A stretch of 58,110 nucleotides of DNA, from contig JABYQS010000203.1 in assembly GCA_022592435.1 (NCBI GenBank), forward strand, positions 1 to 58,110, given 5' to 3'. Shown here piece by piece: positions 10,011 to 21,276 of this stretch. This DNA is from Cerioporus squamosus. Lineage: Eukaryota; Basidiomycota; Agaricomycetes; Polyporales; Polyporaceae. The position numbers and the translations under genes are program-made. The notes under the pieces are model-generated. The model ran no database searches and was not told the DNA's origin. It worked only from the letters and a program-made list of their open reading frames with translations. The first letter of the stretch is position 1, and each line of letters begins with the position of its first letter.

Positions 10011-13000
10011 GACATATCTCGCGAGTGAACTTCTAGTCATGCTAATGGCCGCGAGGCTTGTCCGTGCTACTGTAGTACTCTGCAGGGCGGCCCTATGATC
10101 GCACCCCTCCCAGAACGCGATCGCGCTCGCCACCAGTTCCGGACGTAGCTCACGACATATGACGGCCCCGACCGACACCGCGAACTTGGAACAACCACCC
10201 GGCCGCGTCCGTCTGTCCGTGTTCAGGAGCCCGTCTTGAAAACACATCGACTTGGCAGGATCCGGGGATGCAGAATATATATTAGAGGTAACTGTCTTAC
10301 ATAGTACTCAGTACTAAGCAGCGCAAGATGCGCCCCGTAATCCGTGCCTCCGCGTCGCCGAGAATGGGTGCGGCGTGAGGGCGCCGCTCTTGCGAAACAA
10401 GTTGGGCACGGCGCCCTCCCGTCCGCCCGATGCGCACCTCGAGCCTGTCCGTTTCCAGCACCTCCGCAGCGTTGTAGGAGTGTCGTGCGCCACTACGCGT
10501 GGTTCCGAGACGTCCGCGAGCCGGCCGTAAGCGGCTGGAATGCGAAGTCGGCTCTGCGAGCCACTGGCGACCCGTCCGCGAGCTCGACCGCGAGGACTTG
10601 TCCGTTCAGGCCGAAATCGGCTCGTACGTACGGGTACATCGTCTTGAGAACTTGTGCGCGCACCATGCAAGGCGGTTATGCGGCCGTCCTTGACGGATCT
10701 CGGCCGGGATGGCGGCGACATGTTGACGGGCCACACTAAGATCGCGATGGACAAGATCTTGCTGACCCTCTCGGATCCGCGCGGGAGAGGCACTGTATCA
10801 TGAGGAGGTGCCAACGTAGCCCGGGAGAGGATGTTTTGCGAGTGTGCATCCCGGGGTTCGGAAGGTATCGCAGGGATGGGCTCGGAGGCGCACCGGGCAA
10901 CTCGGAGGCAGCGGGCGCACCCAGAACACGTGAACATTGCTGCTGCACCGTGCGGACGCGTCTTCCGGCACGTATAGTGTGTGTAGGGGCTAGGAGAGGC
11001 GTTCGTCGCCGGCGGACAGTCGTTGCGCGAGTGCCGGCGGATGTCGGCCTTCTGACGATGGTGGAGCCGCACGCACATGTCGACCATCGTCTCATTGCCC
11101 GCGATGGAGGACGCGCCGAATGCCGCAGCTCGGCCGTTCGTGCTTGCCTCGACGTTCTGAGGCAGGTTCAACGTGCTGCGACGGCCCATGGGGTCGGATT
11201 TGCGACTTCGCTCCGGACGCCATCTCGGACACCCGCCCGACACGCGGATCTTTCGAACCTCGTCGTGGCGGCGCAGAACCGGATCGCACACACGCTGTGC
11301 GGCTCGCGTTCGCGTTCTGACTCGGTTTCGCGTCGTTCCGGGACGATTTGCGTGCGGGAGAGCCGGGACGGGCGGTCGGATGGCGGGAAACGCAAAGGAA
11401 AATCGCGCTTGGAAGCGATTTTTCAACCGGCTCGAACCGCGGTGCGTATCGGTGTGCTGGAAGAGTCTGTTCAGCCTGTTCTGAGAGATGTGGTTTCAGC
11501 GCGAGAGCGACCGGGGTGCGGGAGTTATGGCCGACCTTGTGTCGGCCCATGCCCGCGAGCACCGTGACGAGGCCGAGCGGCCGCGTTTTCAAACTCGATC
11601 TGTGGGCGCGAAACCGAGTCGCATACAGGGTGTGCAGCTCGCCCGACCGGTCTTGAGTGGTTTTGCGCCGTTCTGGGAAGATGCGCGGACGGGAGAACCC
11701 GGACAAGCGGTCGGGTGGCGGAAATGCAATGAAAATCGCGCTTGCGAGCGATTTTCAGATGGGCTCGAATCGCGGTGCGATTCTGTACGCTGACAGAGGC
11801 TGTTCAGCTCGTTCTGGGCGCGGTGGAAGCAGCGCGATGGGGGGAGGGGTGCGGGGGTAATGGCGGATCTTATGTCCGGCCGAGCCCGCGAGACGGACGG
11901 GGATGGTCGTCCCTAGTCGTCCGGAGCGGCCGGAGAGTCGTCGACCGTGAGCTTTCGAGACTGCATCTCTCGCTTGCGTCGGTTCCGCGGCGAGCCGGCG
12001 TGCGGCAAAGCTGGAGGGCGGATGCGAGAGTTGGGCGGCGGCGAGATAGCTGAAGTGTGTCGAGTCTGGCGACCTCGCCGGAGTCGTGCGCGATCTGGCG
12101 TGTTGCGGTCGAGATGTTCGGCGCCGTCGGCGCGTTCGCCGCTCGATCTGAGCGAGTGCGGAGGGGTGAGACGGGAGGGGTGAGGGGGTGCGGAGTTTAG
12201 TGACAGACCGCGGGGCAGTGACCGCGACGTCATGGACGCGCGACATGGCGTGTGACGGTCCTGGCAGGTGCTTGAGGGTCAGCATCAGGTCCTCTCTCGT
12301 AGAAGAAACGCGTGCAGCCGATATCGCACGAGGTACGGGCGGATGGAGGAGGGGAGGGGCGAGGGTTGTCGGGGCGCCCGGGGATGGGCCATGTCGGGAG
12401 CGTCGTGGACTCCTGCGCAGGATGCAGCGGGGCTCTGAGGCTGCTGTAAAATGCGTGAGAGTGAGTGCGACGCCTACGCGAACGACCGGTGTGCGCGGTA
12501 GTCGCCGCCGTGGTGCGAGGGTTGGACCCCATGGCTGGCAGCGGAACGAGCACACGCCGGCTCATATGGGTCCTGTCCATCTACGGGTCCTGTTTGCGGG
12601 CTAGTGGGACGGGCTGCCAGCGCACGGCGCGCGAATCGAGGCGGGAGGCGGAGGAACTCGACGTACACGCCGGTGACGGCGTCGGACGAGCGCGATGACA
12701 GCTGAAGCTGGACAGAGTGAGTTGTAAGCAAGACGTTATAACGCGTAGAAGGTACTGCAACGTACCTGGCGGAGGGGAAGAAGCTGAGAGTAGCGGCGGC
12801 AGAGATGTCGAGTGTCCGGGACAAGTGCCTCATGGGAGTCGATCGGGCAAACGCGCGAGCGAGACGGCTTTGGGGGCTTCTCGAGAGCAGAAGAAAGGTG
12901 CTCTGAGAGCGTAAACGTGTGAGATGAAGAGATACGGAGCAAGGAAGCCGGCTAAGCGGTACCGACAGGGATTGCGAGCGGTGCGGTAGTCGGAACGACG

Positions 13001-13409
13001 CGGGGTTTGACTCACGTAGGTCGTACCAAGCTTCTGCCAGAATAGCGAAGCGACTGGACAAGAGGAGGGATGGGGAGGACAGTCTCATGTATTGGTGGCT
13101 TACTTTTACAAGGCGTACATAATACCGCTGGTCACTATTTGTGCCGAGTCCCATCGGTCAACCGTCTGATCAGTCCGGCGTGCGCGCGCTGAGAGGATGG
13201 CGGGAGAGCAAGCGAGGGGTGGGCCAAGGCGGGACAGGCGAAGGGCGGACGAGCAGGGGCGGCGAAGGACAGCAGAGCAGAGCGAGTCGAAAGGAAGAGC
13301 AGTACTGCGTGGGCGGACGGCGATCGAGTCTGCAGAGAGCGTTCGCGTGTCCGCAGAGGAGAGAGACTCGAGAGAGAGCCTTGGACTCAACTTGGCCATG
13401 GACAGTCCG
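10011..13409. other. GC-rich gene-poor stretch upstream of FKS1
   Basis: Long ORFs occur on both strands but are Arg/Ser/Pro-rich, overlap each other and have no domain, so I treat them as composition artefacts. Holds the tandem repeat at 11130-11890. The last part, 12720-13409, is likely promoter and leader of FKS1. Confidence 0.5.
11130..11890. repeat. Imperfect tandem repeat, ~333-bp period
   Basis: The stretch containing AATCGCGCTTGGAAGCGATT at 11401 recurs in diverged form at 11734 (AATCGCGCTTGCGAGCGATT), a 333-bp spacing. Flanking blocks recur with the same spacing: GGGAGAGCCGGGACGGGCGG near 11356 against GGGAGAACCCGGACAAGCGG near 11690; GGGTGCGGGAGTTATGGCCG near 11514 against GGGTGCGGGGGTAATGGCGG near 11847. 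A weaker earlier copy appears from about 11130, giving two clear units plus a diverged one. Divergence shows it is old. No coding role is evident. Confidence 0.75.
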
Positions 13410-15465
13410 TCGCGGTGTAAGTACGATGACGTCGATGGCACGGCGGCGTCGGGCGCTATGTTCGGCGAGAGCTCCACCGATGCTTCCATATCGGGGCTGA
13501 TGTGAGGCTGGGGCAGAGTCTGGGTCAGCCTTGTGCACACGGTGCGTCACGCCGTCAGTTCGCGCGTCTGCGAGCATCCCTTCTTCACCGTCTCCCACAT
13601 CGACGACCACCCCGTCCTCGTCGTCGCACACAGCGACGAGAGCCCCTCTCTCCTCCGCCATGGCCTCCCGACCTGGTCCGCACAGCCAGGAAGGCATGTA
13701 CGTCAGCTCTTCCCCGCCCTCCTCCGACCCCCACGATCCCTTCCACCAACCGATGCAAATGCCCGATCCCCGCTACTACGACAACGACTCCGAGCACCTC
13801 GACCGCTACGACCGACACCGGGACACGTATGCCTCTGACGGCAGCAACGCCGACGACGACAGGTACTATGAGCACGGCGGAGGATACGACTACGGTGAGT
13901 ATTTTCGTCCGACCCTCGCGTCAGCCTTCTCATAGTCCGCAGCCCAACCCGACACCGATTCGGACGTCGACGTCTACGGGCAGAAGTATGTTCCCTCGCA
14001 GGAGTCGCTTGGCCCACCACGCATGGGCATCTCCGAATCCTCCACGCCGACATTCGTCGACCACAACGGCGTCAGCGGACGTGAACCCTACCCCGCATGG
14101 AGCTCCGAGCGTCAGATCCCTCTCTCGAAGGAAGAGATCGAGGACATCTTCCTCGACCTCACGCAGAAGTTCGGTTTCCAGCGAGACTCTATGCGCAACA
14201 TGGTGCGTCTTTTCTCTCACGTGCCAAGTCCGGGCCAAGGGCTGGATCGTCTCGGCTTCCCTGCCCCCAGTCTGTACTCTGGAGGATACCGCCATCTCCT
14301 CCACGGCTGTTGCTCCCCGTTCAGCGGCGCATTGTGCGAGTCCTGCATGCATGCGACACGGCCAGTCGTGCGCCGGCCAGGGCCATGCGTGTGTGCAGTT
14401 CTGAGTCCGGCGAGACGCCGTTCATACAGGCTGACACTGCATCCTCCTTGTGCGGCGGCTAGTTGTGACCGAGCCGTTCGGACTCGGGGAGCTTCAGCTT
14501 GGCGCGCTCTGGGCGGTCAGGGGAGGACGGCCAGTCGTGCCCGCATCCGATCTTTGTGCTGACAGCTGACCGATGATCTCGTAGTTCGACTTCGTGATGC
14601 AACTCCTCGACAGTCGTGCCTCTCGCATGTCTCCGAACCAAGCACTCCTAACGCTCCATGCCGACTACATCGGGGGCCAACACGCTAACTATCGGAAATG
14701 GTACTTCGCGGCACAGCTCGACCTCGACGACGCAATTGGTGTCCAGCAGAACCCTGGCCTGCAAAGGTTGCGGTCGCAGAAGCGGAAGTCGAAGGGTCAC
14801 AAGGCTGCCGAGCGACAGTTGAACAGCGCCCTCGACCGGTGGCGGCAGGCGATGAACAACATGAGCCAGTACGACCGGATGCGCCAAATTGCGTTGTACC
14901 TTCTGCTTTGGGGCGAGGCTGCGCAGGTCCGATTTGTCCCGGAGTGCCTATGCTTCATCTTCAAGTGCGCCGACGACTACTACCGCTCACCCGAGTGTCA
15001 AAACCGGGTGGACCCCGTTCCCGAGGGGCTGTACCTGCACGCGGTCATTAAGCCTCTGTACCGGTTTATCCGAGACCAAGGTTACGAGGTCGTTGACGGG
15101 AAGTTCGTGCGAAAGGAACGGGACCACGATGAGATCATCGGGTACGACGACGTTAACCAGCTGTTCTGGTATCCTGAGGGGATTGCGCGTATTGTCTTGA
15201 CTGACAAGGTGAGTACCACCTATGATGGTCCGCTTTGCCTTGCTTATGCGTGGTGCAGACGCGCCTGGTCGACCTTCCCCCGTCACAGCGGTTCATGAAG
15301 TTCGATCGGATCGATTGGAACCGCGTCTTCTTCAAGACGTACTACGAGAAGCGTTCATTTGGCCACCTCCTCGTCAACTTCAACCGTATATGGGTGATTC
15401 ACATATCCATGTACTGGTATTACACCGCGTACAACTCCCCCACCATCTACAACGGTGAGAAGTCT
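13410..15465 (+). repeat. Segmental duplication, copy B (within FKS1)
   Basis: Partner of 1664-3728. Here the sequence continues without a break into the rest of the glucan synthase gene, so this is the parental or more complete copy. Confidence 0.95.
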
Positions 15466-18400
15466 GTTGCCATGCGCTGGTCTGCGACAGCCCTGGGAGG
15501 CGCTATCGCTACTATAATCATGATCGCTGCGACGCTCGCCGAATTTTCGTATATCCCTACTACCTGGAACAACACCTCCCACTTGACTCGACGACTCATC
15601 TTCCTCGTCATCACCCTCGCCCTCACTGCTGGACCCACTTTCTACATTGCCATCGCCGAGAGCTCATCACCTGGAGGCTCATTGGCGCTCATCCTCGGTA
15701 TCGTCCAGTTCTTCATCTCGGTCGTCGCAACCCTGCTCTTTGCTATCCTGCCTTCCGGCCGCATGTTCGGCGACCGAGTTGCTGGCAAGTCTAGGAAATA
15801 TCTCGCGAGCCAGACATTCACGGCTAGCTACCCTTCGTTGAAGTCAACCGCTCGCACTGCTTCCCTGATCCTTTGGCTCCTTGTCTTCAGTTGCAAGTTC
15901 GTCGAGTCCTACTTCTTCCTGACACTCTCGTTCAAGAATCCCATCCTCGTCATGGTCGGGATGCAGGTTAGGAATTGTAGTGATAAGTACTTCGGCAACG
16001 CGCTTTGCCGGAATCAGGCCGCGTTTACGCTCACGATCATGTACATCATGGACTTGGTGCTCTTCTTCCTGGATACCTTCCTGTGGTGGATCATCTGGAA
16101 TACCGTGTTCAGCATTGGTCGATCATTCGCGCTTGGCTTGTCGATCTGGACACCTTGGAAGGATATCTACACCCGTCTGCCGAAGCGGATCTACTCGAAG
16201 ATCCTCGCTACGGCGGATATGGAGACCAAGTACAAGCCGAAGGTTTGTCGAGCAGATCCTCATTAGTGCCTATACTGACCTGTCTTCTGTAGGTTCTCGT
16301 GTCGCAAATCTGGAACGCTATCATCATCTCGATGTATCGGGAGCACTTGCTGTCGATAGAGCATGTCCAGAAGCTCCTGTACCACCAGGTCGACGTTGGT
16401 CAGGATGGTCGTCGCAGCCTCCGTGCCCCTGCGTTCTTCATCTCGCAGAGCGACAAGGGCTTCCGCGGTCAGTTCTTCACACCCGGAAGCGAGGCGGAGC
16501 GACGTATCTCGTTCTTCGCCCAGTCGTTGACGACTGCCGTTCCGGAACCCCTCCCCGTTGACGCCATGCCCACGTTCACCGTCTTGACGCCTCACTACAG
16601 CGAGAAAATACTCCTCTCGCTGAGGGAGATCATCCGCGAGGAGGATCAGAACACCCGCGTCACGCTCCTGGAGTACCTGAAGCAGCTGCACCCCGTCGAG
16701 TGGGACAACTTCGTCAAGGATACCAAGATCCTCGCGGAGGAGTCGCAGATGTACAACGGCTCGAACCCCTTCGGAATGGACGAGAAGGGCCAGTCGAAGG
16801 CGGATGACCTCCCCTTCTACTGCATCGGCTTCAAGTCCGCGGCCCCCGAGTTCACCCTCCGTACGCGTATCTGGGCGTCGCTCCGCGCGCAGACGCTCTA
16901 CCGCACCGTTTCCGGTATGATGAACTACGCGAAGGCCATCAAGCTCCTGTACCGTGTCGAGAACCCCGAGGTCGTCCAGCTCTTCGGCGGCAACACGGAC
17001 AAGCTTGAGCGCGAGCTCGAGCGCATGGCCCGCCGGAAGTTCAAGTTCGTCGTCTCGATGCAGCGGTACTCGAAGTTCAACCGCGAGGAGCAGGAGAACG
17101 CGGAATTCCTTCTGCGTGCGTACCCGGACCTCCAGATCGCCTACCTCGAGGAGGAGCCTCCACGGAAGGAGGGCGGCGACCCACGCCTGTTCTCTGCGCT
17201 CATCGACGGCCACTCCGAGTTCATCGCTGACACCGGTCGTCGCCGGCCCAAGTTCCGCATCGAGCTGCCCGGTAACCCCATTCTCGGTGATGGCAAGTCC
17301 GACAACCAGAACCACGCGATCATCTTCTACCGTGGCGAGTACCTCCAGCTCATCGACGCCAACCAGGACAACTACCTCGAGGAGTGTCTCAAGATTCGCA
17401 ACGTCCTCGCCGAGTTCGAGGAGTACAACGTTTCCAGTCAGAGCCCGTACGCGCAGTGGGGCCACAAGGACTTCAAGAAGTCGCCCATTGCCATCGTTGG
17501 CGCTCGCGAGTACATCTTCTCGGAGAACATCGGTATCCTTGGTGACCTCGCGGCAGGGAAGGAGCAGACGTTCGGTACGCTCACTGCGCGTTCGCTGGCG
17601 TGGATCGGCGGCAAGCTGCACTATGGTCACCCGGATTTCCTGAATGCGCTGTTCATGACGACGCGTGGGGGTGTCTCGAAGGCGCAGAAGGGTCTCCATC
17701 TGAACGAGGATATCTACGCCGGTATGAACGCGTTCGGACGCGGGGGCCGCATCAAGCACACGGAGTACTACCAGTGCGGCAAGGGTCGCGACCTTGGTTT
17801 CGGCACGATCCTGAACTTCCAGACGAAGATCGGTACGGGTATGGGCGAGCAGATGCTCAGTCGGGAGTACTACTATCTCGGCACGCAGCTGCCCATCGAC
17901 CGCTTCTTGACGTTCTACTACGGCCACCCCGGTTTCCATATTAACAACATGCTCGTCATCATGTCGGTGCAGATCTTCGTCCTGACGAGTAAGTCTCGCA
18001 TCTGCTGCTGCTTCGTGCGTCGTGTGGCTGACGAGTGTGTGCAGTGGTGTTCTTGGGTACGCTCAATGGCCAGCTGCAGGTTTGCAAGTACTCGTCGTCC
18101 GGCCAGCTCCTCGGTCCCACCGGCTGCTACAACCTCACGCCCGCGTTCCAATGGATCGACCACTGTATCATTAGTATATTCCTTGTGTTCATGATCGCAT
18201 ACCTGCCTCTCTTCCTCCAAGGTACGTGATCATTTACCTTCCATCCTCGAGCATATACTCACGTTTGCGTGCAGAGCTTGTCGAGCGCGGTACGGTCAAG
18301 GCCGTCATCCGTCTCGCGAAGCACTTCGGCTCGTTGTCGCCTGCGTTCGAGGTCTTCTCCACTCAGATCTCGTCGCACTCGATCATCACCAACTTGACCT

Positions 18401-19874
18401 TCGGTGGTGCGCGGTACATCGCGACTGGCCGTGGCTTTGCGACGACGCGTATCTCGTTCGCCATCCTCTATTCCCGGTTCGCGGGCCCGAGCATCTACCT
18501 TGGCATGCGCACGCTCATCATGCTGCTCTACGTGACGCTCACGATCTGGACTGGGTGGGTGACGTACTTCTGGGTGTCCATTTTGGCTATGTGTGTCTCG
18601 CCCTTCCTGTTCAACCCGCACCAGTTCTCGGCCGCGGACTTCATTATCGACTACCGGTATGTGCGATCATGCGCTGTGCTCCCGTTTCGTGCTGACCACC
18701 TGTCAACAGTGAGTTTGTGAGGTGGATGAACCGTGGCAACTCTCGCGCGCACGCCAACTCGTGGATCGGCTACTGCCGTCTGTCGCGCACGATGATCACT
18801 GGGTACAAGAAGAAGCGTCTTGGCCACCCGTCGGAGCGGCTGTCGGAGACGTTCCTCGCGCGAAGTGGCGGGCGGTCATCTTCTCGGAGATCGTCTTCCC
18901 TGTCGTCATGGCCACCCTCTTCGTCATCGCGTACATGTTCGTGAAGGCGTTCCCCGACAAGGACGGCAAGCAGCCCCCGAGCCCGCTGATCCGTATCGCC
19001 ATCGTGTCCCTTGGGCCTGTGGTGTGGAACGCGGCGATCCTGCTCGTGTTGTTCATGTTCTCGCTGTTTTTGGGACCGATGTTGGATACGCCGTTCCCCA
19101 AGTTCGGTTCGGTCATGGCGTTCATCGGCCACTCGCTCGGCGTCGTCGGCATGATTGCGTTCTTCGAGTTCTTCGTAAGTGCCTCGATCTTGTCGCTCGC
19201 TTTTGTCATTCTGACTTGTGTCGCGCAGTGGTTCTTGGAACTCTGGAACGTCGCACACGCCGTGCTCGGTCTCATCGCCATCATCTTCATCCAGCGCGCG
19301 CTGCACAAGGTCCTCATCTCGGTGTTCCTTTCGCGTGAGTTCAAGCACGACGAAACGAACCGCGCTTGGTGGACGGGCAAGTGGTACGGCCGTGGCCTTG
19401 GCGCGCATGCCATGTCGCAGCCGGCGCGCGAGTTCATCGTGAAGATCATCGAGCTTTCGCTCTGGAGCTCCGACTTCCTCATCGGCCATCTCCTCCTTTT
19501 CATCCTGACGCCGCCAATCGTGATTCCCTATATTGACCGTCTGCATTCGATGTTGCTCTGTAAGTCTCCTGTGCTTGTGGTCGTACTGGCGGGGCATTCC
19601 ACTGACATGATATCGTGTAGTCTGGTTGCGCCCTTCGAAGCAGATCCGTGCGCCGCTGTACTCGATAAAGCAGAAGCGCCAACGTCGGTGGATCATCATC
19701 AAGTATGGCTTCGTCTTCGTCCTTGCATTCGCCACCTTCATCGCGTTGATCGCCGTCCGTGAGTATCAATCTTGTTCGTTTGCCGTCTTCCTCGTGCTGA
19801 CCATGCTATGCGCTGCAGCCGTAATATTCCGCGACACCCTCACGTTCAGCTGCAGCATCTGCCAAGGCATCTGA
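13660..19874 (+). CDS. FKS1: Beta-1,3-glucan synthase catalytic subunit
   Basis: Plasma-membrane enzyme that polymerises UDP-glucose into cell-wall beta-1,3-glucan (GT48), controlled by Rho1 in fungi. Exons: 13660-13894, 13943-14202, 14585-15208, 15259-16242, 16293-17988, 18045-18221, 18275-18656, 18710-19174, 19229-19559, 19621-19758, 19819-19874. Order: acidic Tyr-rich cytosolic N-terminus, FKS1 N-terminal domain ([15 protein letters not shown]), a first membrane-helix group, the large GT48 domain (for example [20 protein letters not shown] and [20 protein letters not shown]), then a C-terminal helix group. The summed exons give 5348 nt, one short of a multiple of three: in exon 8 at 18845-18848 a base is missing, and adding one G restores [10 protein letters not shown] and a protein of about 1782 residues, the normal family length. 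Intron 2 is unusually long (382 nt); the others are 48-61 nt. Confidence 0.95.
18845..18848 (+). other. Apparent 1-nt deletion in FKS1 exon 8
   Basis: After GHPSERLS the annotated frame reads [10 protein letters not shown], while the +1 frame continues with the family sequence [15 protein letters not shown] and stays open to the normal end. One missing G in the run GG before AGACGTT explains it. Confidence 0.85.
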
Positions 19875-21276
19875 TGGACCATAGTCACGACTCATCATCA
19901 CACCGTCCCATTCATAGATTAGCCACCACAGTGTATGCTCTCGTCGCTCCGTTGACCACCTATTCCTGTACTAGCCGGACTCTACATAGCGCTTCTCGCC
20001 CCGCAGAGATGGACAATTTCATGATCACTAGTCGCATCTTATAGTTCCCCCGCCCCCACCCCCGCAGCCCGTAACCTCCGCTCCCCCTCCTCCCTCCGAT
20101 CCGCGCGCCGTTGACAGTCGTCTGCTGGCACGGTGCACCTTACATACATACCTCGACTGCGTTCGCTCACCGCTGTCCCGCACTTCTTCTTTTCCTTTCT
20201 TGACCACGTTACGTGCATGCTGAGATGATAATGAACGCTTTGATGTTTCCATTGCATTGTAGTCCCATATGTCTCGCAAAATCTAGCTGCCTTGGTACAC
20301 GACGCCCGTGGGGCTGAGCCGCACACGCCGTGTTCACGGGGGCAAGTGCAGACGGAGCTTGACGTTTACGAGGTATGCTCCTTACCACAAGTGAGCACTG
20401 ACTAGACTGGCGTACAGGGGCGTATGTTGCTTCGTTTTGGTGAGTCGCTGAGTGGTACTGAATGGGAGAGGCTTCGTCAGGACTGACAATTTGACGACTT
20501 GCAGCTGTCTCTCCGCTCGCTCTCGTCGCTGTGGCGGACGTCCTGCCTTTCCCTTCATGGACGTTTCGCGCGTTGGTCGTCAGAAGGACGAACGGCCTCT
20601 ATTTTGCCCTCCATGGACCCTCCGCGCGTTTGTCGTCAGAACACTGAGCCTTCTCTCCGATACGGAACGGAGCATTGCGAGAGCGATACCAGGACGTGAG
20701 TTAACGCTTTCACGCTACGCTCGGTGTCGGAAAGACCGTCGACGATTGGGTAAATGTGGTCTCGCGCGGCGGGATTGTGACAGTGATGTTGACTTGCAGC
20801 CTGATCGGAAAGAGCATGCACTAGGCGCACGGCCTCCGAGCTAGAGGTGCCGATGCGGCGAAGAATGGAAGGCGTTCTTACTTGTTCCTCTCGAGGCCAC
20901 CACCGCGACGAGGCGCGACTCAGCATCTCCCATCGGTTACCCAGGATCGGGGTCCTTAAGGTATGTGTGCCTCCTGCTATGGATAGTCCGCCACATCATT
21001 ATGCGTATCGCGTTACTAGGGAATCCGAGAAGAGTCTCATCGTCCGGATTGGCAGTATACCTGGATGACTTGCCGCTTTCGCTTCTCCGCGGCGTGCATG
21101 GCGCTCGAGCCTCGTACTCCTGCCCCGATGTGTTCTCTCCCCTCGAGAGGCGCAATTTACCCAGGATGGTCGATGCTGCGCGCCACACCCTCGAGTACTT
21201 ATATACGAGATGCGACCAGTCCTCTCGTCCCTCCGTTCCGTCCTCTCGATTCCAGTCTTCCCCTATCCAACCTTTG
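19875..21276. other. Intergenic, with intron-like segments
   Basis: 3' flank of FKS1, then 20370-20970 with several donor/acceptor-like pairs on the plus strand and an imperfect direct repeat near 20555 and 20609 (CATGGAC..CGCGCGTT.GTCGTCAGAA). No protein recognised. A TATATA at 21200-21205 lies about 72 bp before the next gene's ATG. Confidence 0.4.
21200..21205 (+). promoter_or_regulatory. TATA-like element
   Basis: TATATA about 72 bp upstream of the ATG at 21277, a spacing common in fungal promoters. Motif match only. Confidence 0.4.

Noticed and set aside
10314..11426. 370-codon minus-strand open frame
   Set aside because: Arg/Ser/Pro-rich, no domain, overlaps the diverged tandem repeat and competing frames on the other strand.
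13502..14404. 300-codon plus-strand frame across FKS1 introns 1-2 (and its twin at 1756-2667)
   Set aside because: Runs through well-supported introns in a shifted frame; Ser/Thr/Pro/Arg-rich composition only.
16263..17939. 558-codon open frame on the minus strand inside FKS1
   Set aside because: Antisense shadow of the GC-rich glucan synthase exon 5; the plus frame carries the family sequence.
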